From an uncultured Eubacterium sp. (GTDB taxonomy: Bacteria > Bacillota > Clostridia > Peptostreptococcales > Anaerovoracaceae), in NCBI GenBank assembly GCA_947367725.1, contig CANBFZ010000007.1, positions 1 through 16,356 of the forward strand: a stretch of DNA of 16,356 nt. Reading direction: 5' to 3'. Position numbers and translations under genes: made by a program. Numbering within the stretch: position 1 is the first letter of the stretch; each line of letters begins with the position of its first letter. Under the pieces are notes generated by a model that was not told the origin of the DNA, searched no databases, and saw only the letters and a list, made by a program, of their open reading frames with translations. Of the stretch, positions 15,627-16,356 are shown in pieces.

Positions 15627-16356
15627 GACTCTCTGTCTGAAAGCAGAATCGCTTCATCGAAGACAGTTTTCTCCTGCCATTTTTCCGGCGAAACGCGCTT
15701 TTCTGCCAGCCGGTTTTTGATATAAAGCCGAAACAGCGCATAGAGCACGGAGCAAATCGGGATGAAAAGAATCATACCTGCCACACCCATGAGACTGCCG
15801 CCCACGGTAATCGCAACCAGTACCCAGATAGACGGAAGCCCAATGGAGCCGCCGACCACATGTGGGTAGATGAGATTGCCCTCAATCTGCTGCAGAACCA
15901 AAAACAGCACTAAAAACATCACCGCTTTCAGCGGACTCACCATAAGAATCAGCAGAATGCCGATGATGCAGCCGATGAAAGCACCGACCATAGGAATGAG
16001 TGCTGTAAACGCAATGAGAACAGAAATCAGCATGGCATAAGGCATGCCAAAAATTGTCATAGCCACAAAAAACATCAGCCCCAGAATACAGGCTTCCAGG
16101 CACTGACCAGAAATGAACTTAGAAAAAGTTCTGCTGGAAAGCCCTAGTACATAAAGTGTCTTATCTGCCGCGGTCTCTTTCAGCACTGCATACAGAATCT
16201 GCTTGCCCTGTCCCGCCAGTTTTTCTTTTGCCATCAGAATATAGACGGCAAACACAAAGCCGATAAAGAAGCTGACCACTGCGCCAATCACATTGCTCAC
16301 TGTCGTAATGCTGCTGTTAATCATCGTCGTTGCTGCATCCTGAATCAACACAGAAA
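15623..16356 (-). CDS. AI-2E family transporter (C-terminal part, 5' end beyond window)
   Basis: The last 244 codons of a membrane protein of the AI-2E transporter family (PF01594 type; includes TqsA-like exporters and Na+/H+ antiporters), usually 340-400 residues. Evidence: a helix-rich sequence with ALIPMVGAFIGCIIGILL, LQQIEGNLIYPHVVGGSIGL and SLMGVAGMILFIPICSVLY in the order typical of the family C terminus. The frame stays open to the window edge; the GTG at 16351 is probably an internal valine codon. The substrate cannot be assigned; many Gram-positive members are unrelated to autoinducer-2. Its stop overlaps that of the opposing gene by 4 bp. Confidence 0.9.
   Translation of the reverse strand, partial: SVLIQDAATTMINSSITTVSNVIGAVVSFFIGFVFAVYILMAKEKLAGQGKQILYAVLKETAADKTLYVLGLSSRTFSKFISGQCLEACILGLMFFVAMTIFGMPYAMLISVLIAFTALIPMVGAFIGCIIGILLILMVSPLKAVMFLVLFLVLQQIEGNLIYPHVVGGSIGLPSIWVLVAITVGGSLMGVAGMILFIPICSVLYALFRLYIKNRLAEKRVSPEKWQEKTVFDEAILLSDRES

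Overview
The window is a chromosomal segment of a low- to mid-GC Gram-positive bacterium, most likely a member of the class Clostridia (Bacillota). The gene order mraZ-rsmH-ftsL-PBP-murE-murF-mraY-murD-ftsW-murG is the clostridial form of the division and cell wall (dcw) cluster. The division transpeptidase carries a C-terminal PASTA domain, and the DNPR signature in MurE points to meso-diaminopimelate peptidoglycan. No rRNA, tRNA, CRISPR array, phage gene or transposase was seen.

Layout. Positions 1-10834 hold the dcw operon, read right to left on the minus strand. It starts from a well-formed sigma-A type promoter (10806-10834) overlaid by GTGGGG repeats that look like MraZ operators, and runs to a murG cut by the left window edge. 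Genes are tightly packed, with 1- to 50-bp gaps or short overlaps. The exception is a 149-bp gap with a perfect 9-bp-stem hairpin between ftsL and the PBP gene. The products cover transcriptional control (MraZ), 16S rRNA methylation (RsmH), divisome assembly (FtsL-like), septal polymerisation and crosslinking (FtsW and PBP), precursor assembly (MurD, MurE, MurF) and lipid I/II formation (MraY, MurG). murE appears to start at a CTG codon, in the same frame as the end of the PBP gene.

Positions 10835-11053 are a divergent regulatory region, followed by a plus-strand gene (11054-12154) for an unrecognised 366-residue protein with 37 cysteines in two CxCxC-type clusters. It has a sigma-K-like promoter match and a structured leader, so a mother-cell spore coat protein is a testable guess. 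This is the most novel protein in the window. It ends at a strong bidirectional terminator (12191-12219). Positions 12236-12406 are a non-coding patch with two near-identical 50-bp direct repeats and several hairpins.

Positions 12419-14665 (minus strand) hold a membrane-anchored UshA-type 5'-nucleotidase/metallophosphatase preceded by a small GIY-YIG protein, probably one operon. A polytopic membrane protein resembling part of an MFS carrier (14799-15626, plus) then meets, tail to tail with a 4-bp overlap, the 3' part of an AI-2E family transporter gene (minus) cut by the right edge.

All names come from reading motifs and gene context; no database search was done.
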